Shown here in pieces: positions 59,601-64,000 of a stretch of 64,000 nucleotides of DNA; the first letter of the stretch is position 1; every line of letters begins with the position of its first letter. The notes beneath the pieces were generated by a model. It was not told the DNA's origin. It made no database searches and saw only the letters and a program-made list of their open reading frames with translations. The stretch comes from Pachypanchax playfairii (Eukaryota; Chordata; Actinopteri; Cyprinodontiformes; Aplocheilidae). The stretch covers positions 2,264,624 through 2,328,623 of the forward strand of contig SSNP01000017.1 of NCBI GenBank assembly GCA_006937955.1, read 5' to 3'. The position numbers were made by a program, and so were the translations under genes.

Positions 59601-62600
59601 GCGTGAGTGAGTGTGAGAGAATACCAGAAGGCTGAGGCTGAAATCCTGTGGGACCTTCAGTCCTAGGAATCAGGGGCAGGGAGAACATTTGAGTCTCATT
59701 AGGATGTTGTTTCTGCATGGTGGCCATGGCACAGAGTTTAGATAGTGGAAGTAATCCTCTGGCAACAAGCTGGTCTCTAACATTTGGATAATAATATCTG
59801 CAAGAAATACATCAATATGTTAATGATCTGGTGTTATCATTGTGTAGCCACAACAAACATACCCAGTTATTAAGGTAAAACAATGATACGTCTGCTGAAA
59901 TGAAATGGAACAAGTTTTAGATGGTGTTCTTGTATTTCATGAAACAACACGTCTAGTTAGAACAGGGTACCTGATCAGAAGAAATATATGTTTGTGTTTT
60001 GCTTAAAATATCAAAGACAAACCTGCACCACACTTCAAACTGGACGCCTCCTCCACTGCTCAGGCCCTGACTTGACAAAGAGCTGAGCAGCAGCCTCTGG
60101 ACAGGAACTCCATCAGGAGCCAGAAGAACATGAGTCTCAGTGTGACCAAACAGCGGGTCAGGAACACAAAGGGTGGTGGCGGTGCGAAACGGCTTCAGGT
60201 TTACGCCTGTTGGAGATTATGTGAAGACTAAAATGTGATTTGGAGGAAACAGGACCTTCTTAGATTGAATGATTTACATGAATAAACAGCCTTACTGCTT
60301 TCAATCAGGTCCAAATTTACAGCAGAACCAACATCCTGACAGGGAAAACAGTACTGGACATAGCAGTCAGCCTCCCCCCACACTGTGGACTGCAGAGGCA
60401 TCAACCCACTCACCTTCTCCACCTTCACTACAAACACATGCTCTCTCATAACTTCTATTTGTGCTGTTTTCACCTGAAAGACAAACACAACATTCCTGCC
60501 CACTCAGAGAGAAAACAAATAAGATGTCTTTAATTGTTTTTACACAGTATTTGTGTAGAAATAAATGTTACGGAGGTCATGAAACAACGTTATTGACTTA
60601 AGTGGCCAAACAGCAAAACAGATTAATGTCACAAACATTTATCGAAGTTCTGCAGATTTATTTCTTTACAAGATTTAGCAAATAACTTTTCACTTTAAAT
60701 TTCTTCTCCATTTAGATTCAGATTCCTTTTTAAAACCAAAATAAAAGCCTAAAATCTTTCATACCAACCTTTGATTGTGAGTTTGTCTGATGATCAAGCA
60801 TATGAACTGGTCTCACCAAATGGGACACAGAGTCATACTCTTCATCCCGGCTGCGCTGGAGGGAAACTATCTGTTCTGATCGACCCATCGCCAAAACAAC
60901 CCTGAGGTTCCCTCGACAGCTTCCTGAGAACACATCAATGACAGGCATGTAGCAGTCCAACCCTACAACAGGGTACTGGGCCTGGAGAAGGAGCTGAGTG
61001 ATCTTTGGATCCCTGGAGGGAAACAGGGCATTACAGTTCACATTTACAAGATGTATTTGACTATAACAAGATATTCAGTGTAGCTGTACAACAGTTTCAT
61101 CCATCACTAATAAAATTAACATGTTCTATTAGAATAACAGAAATAGTTTAATAACAGCTCTGCCATTTATGGCAGTGCCAAATAACAACCCAAAAAACTA
61201 ATATAATTTTATACATAAAAATAAAAAACAACATTTTAATGTATTAAAAAGCCATATAAATAATCTAGTAATATTTAATGAACTTATCACATGATCAAAA
61301 CGTTTCGTGATTTAGTCTTTGTCAAATTACTTTCAAATTGTGATTTTTTTTTTTTATGATTTTAACAAAATGTGAATTTGTGTTATTTTCTTGATTCACC
61401 TAAATGACATGTAGAATTGGTGTAGAGGTAATTTAACAAGACCAAAGAGTTGATCCTGCCTGGATTGTCCTGTTTTCTGCCAAACTTCAATCACCATCAC
61501 ATTATTCTTCATTCGCTCAAGAAGTTTCGTTGTTAAGGCCACAGGTGTCACCTACGTCACACACAACGAGACATCATTTAACATGAGCAAAGTTGTTATC
61601 TGTTACTATTAAACATGAGGACAGCCAAATTATTGCCAAATATTAGTTTAGAAACAAATAAAAACATTCTGGTAACTATTCAAAACTAAAAACTATGTTT
61701 TTATCTGCCTGGATGCTGAAAAAGATCTAATAAAGTAAGATTTTATTTCAAAGATGAGAGAATTAGTTTGTCAAAACACTGATAATTTAACAAAACTGAC
61801 ATTATAAATTACTAAATGACACAATGAGCTAATCAAGGATTTATTAAAGAATCTGATGTTTAGACAGAGAAGACTGAACTAACCTGTATAAAGTTGAACA
61901 TTGGGTTTTTCTGACCCCAGCTGACGGCAGATCTCGCTGTTTCATCACACCAAAACAGCTTACAGTTCAAGTAGACGTTTGGAGGCTGCAGTGGCCCACA
62001 GCTAAAGTTCTTTCCATCTGGAACCATGAGCAGCGTGTGCAACAGGACATCGGGTTCCTCCTCAACCTGCTGTGGTGATTTAAAAGGGGCTGTTCGTGAT
62101 CCAGCATAAGATGAAGGTAATTTTGAGGGTTTCTGAGGAGTCCAGACATTCAGTCTTGAATCCTCTACAGAGTGAGACGATAACGCCTCTCTGCCAGTGT
62201 CAGCATGTTGAGATCTGGAGGAAATTTCAGTCTCTGGAATGGGTGAAACTTTTAAAGGTGATGCATCTTTCCAAGCCAGCTTTTTATATTTTTCAGAAGA
62301 GAAACCTTTGCTGTGTGTTGCCAGTTCAATAGAAACCTGTAATATATTTATATGAATTCAGTGACTTTTGCTTGATTCACAAAAATAATTACTTTGTTGT
62401 TAGAAAAATCTCTGGGTAAATCACCTTGAGAGGTCCAATTTCTTGTGTCCTACTGACCCCCTTCAAGCTCTGCACTGGCAAAACAACAGACTGACTGAGC
62501 TGCTTGGTCTGCAGCAGACAGCGCAGTGGGTGAACTGCCTCACCGATGGCAACAGGCTGCAAACACACAGACCATAAATCATAAACCACTGCTGAAGTCT

Positions 62601-64000
62601 TACCAAATATAGATAAGTGTAAAAGTTATTTTGTTATTAGTACAAATAAATGGGAACATTTTTTGAAATGTAAAACAAATGTAGTTGTACTTTATTTAAA
62701 TGACACTAACAAAGGGTTATAGATGCAGGGTTGTGTTTCTGGCAGGAAAATAACAGAAACTTTGCATTTCTATATTTAAGAATTCTACAGAATAATTACA
62801 AAATGTTGCAGAGAATCCAGTCACTCATTTCCTGTTCCTGTTCGTCCATAGCAACTTACTTTTTTCTGATCGCTCCTTCGTGAATAAATCCTAAAAAATA
62901 GATCAGTTTCCCATAACTGTTGGATTTTTGCTGTACTGAGGTGAGCTGGAAACAATGAGAGGTGATGGAACTTTACAGCTAAAAAAAAAAAGAAAAAAGA
63001 AAAGATGAACTCAGTCACAAACACTGTAATAAACTGTCAGAAACATATAAAACAAAAATGTTTTAAAAAACTTTACCTCCGCCTGTGATTTTACTGGAAA
63101 CGGCTCTGGTCACCTCAGAATCTCCAACCTTCCTGCGATCAAGCTGATGGGAAGTTGCAGCCATGGGAAAAGAGTATTCAACGAAGTATGTACTAGGGTA
63201 AAAACAAGCATTAGATCTGTTACACCTTTTTATTTTTATTCTGGTTTTTATTAAGCAACATTTTAGAAATTATACCACTTCTTGCTGTGTGACGGTCGAG
63301 GAGGTTTTGCTTTAGAGGTCTTTCTGGGCGTGGCGTTGGAGCTGCCTGCAGGTAAGGTCAGGGAGTCGATAGTCACTCTAGCAAATCGGATTAAGCTCAT
63401 CAGAGACAGTTGCTCTCCACTGAGGTGAGAATGAATGGAATCACTACGATCTGTAGAGTGATGATAATCTGATGTTGGACTGAAAAAAGGCAAAAACAGG
63501 TTTAAAATTTTGCTTAAAGTATAGCAGAATAACTTAAAGCAGAATAACGTTGAGACGTTTGCTCCATACCTTTCATGGATCCCATGTCCAGACTCCGTCA
63601 ACTTACTGGGTTGATTTCTACTAGAGGAAGTTGCTCCATGATTCTTCTCTTCAACATCATCTGGTTTAGGATCTAAATTCTGAAACAGAAAACTTGAAGG
63701 AATATTTTGCTAAACAATGTGGAAAAAATAAATCAGAAAATTACCTACTTACAGGATTTTTGTAAAATAAATTTTCCAATAAGCTCTGATCGTAAAGCGG
63801 TTCGTTGAGCGAGCTATCGTCACACACATTGCTGTGACCTGAGAGGGATTCAGGAGGGGAGCCTTGAACATCCCAGTGAGGCAGTGAAGATGTGATAGAG
63901 CTGGAAAAAATTAACAAAAAAAAAAACGTAACAAATGAAAACTTCTGAAACCTTCATCAGCTCAGCTGTTGTAAATGCAGATACAAGTACCTGCCAAGAA
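53685..64000 (-). CDS. c2cd3: C2 domain-containing protein 3 (centriolar), 3' two thirds, partial
   Basis: Centriole distal-end protein needed for distal appendages and ciliogenesis. About 27 exons (about 1,840 codons; human C2CD3 is about 2,350 aa) run off the window end. Main exons, 3' to 5': 53685-53825, 54225-54333, 54620-55352, 55495-55682, 55759-55908, 55987-56105, 56201-56406, 57098-57162, 57244-57382, 57460-57804, 57888-58502, 58588-58668, 58809-59077, 59391-59526, 59625-59797, 60023-60206, 60296-60473, 60769-61022, 61400-61551, 61884-62336, 62425-62556, 62860-62978, 63077-63192, 63276-63479, 63570-63679, 63753-63900, 63991-64000. Several C2 domains are visible: VKTAQIEVMREHVFVVKVEK, VVTLVVQVHRASGL, VNPFVTVQLSFLPE and ERVIGFASVDISPLL. 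The exon at 54620-55352 encodes an acidic, Ser/Glu-rich linker; the last exon ends TERIAKIFAAHFDESS. Exon phases agree wherever checked. Confidence 0.93.
54728..54769 (-). repeat. 21-bp tandem repeat coding a 7-residue motif in c2cd3
   Basis: Two exact 21-bp units on the plus strand ('ggttcctctggttctaactc' plus g) encode ELEPEEP-ELEPEEP within the acidic linker. The unit length keeps frame. Confidence 0.85.

Noticed and set aside
1..64000. CRISPR arrays, operons or other prokaryotic systems
   Set aside because: The window is a split-gene vertebrate locus; no spaced direct-repeat array or bacterial gene was seen.

Overview
The window is nuclear DNA of a ray-finned (teleost) fish. Genes are split into short GT-AG exons, intergenic DNA is AT-rich, there are (GT)n, (GA)n and (TG)n tracts, and several repeats have the look of teleost hAT/Tc1-type MITEs and LINE fragments. 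All gene models were assembled by eye from splice sites and family resemblance; nothing was aligned or searched.

Layout. (1) 2.8-17.5 kb is a tandem segmental duplication. Each unit holds a minus-strand DHRS11-type short-chain dehydrogenase and a plus-strand GPI-anchored carbonic anhydrase (CA4-type). Both dehydrogenases are intact. Unit 1 (about 2776-8980) carries only a broken 5' carbonic anhydrase remnant, whereas unit 2 (about 9161-16120) continues into a complete gene ending at 17458. (2) 20.6-23.2 kb holds the microRNA gene mir-142 and, on the minus strand, a short RIM-binding-protein gene (TSPOAP1-like) with only two SH3 domains; MIR142 and TSPOAP1 are also neighbours on human 17q22. 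(3) 26.5-31.8 kb is ywhag (14-3-3 gamma) with its two-exon structure, a 2.65 kb intron and a long 3' UTR. (4) 31.8-38.5 kb has no convincing coding gene, but has a candidate orphan promoter at 36.2-36.7 kb with CCAAT, GATA, AP-1/NF-E2, kappaB and TATA motifs. (5) 38.6-46.1 kb is camkk1 (minus, 16 coding exons), head to head with a vps37-family ESCRT-I gene (46.7-48.2 kb, plus). (6) 50.1-53.3 kb is a mitochondrial uncoupling protein of UCP2/UCP3 type (minus). It lies just downstream of the centriolar gene c2cd3 (53.7 kb to beyond the window end, minus); UCP3-C2CD3 adjacency also occurs on human 11q13.

The genes do not form one pathway. Points most worth attention: the two DHRS11 proteins appear identical except for a burst of substitutions beside the active site and a changed C-terminus; both carry Cys where the catalytic Ser is expected; transposon insertions can be dated against empty sites in the sister unit; one exon fragment was copied together with transposon sequence; two CTCF-like motifs in convergent orientation bracket the mir-142/ywhag region; and the RIM-BP gene is drastically shortened.
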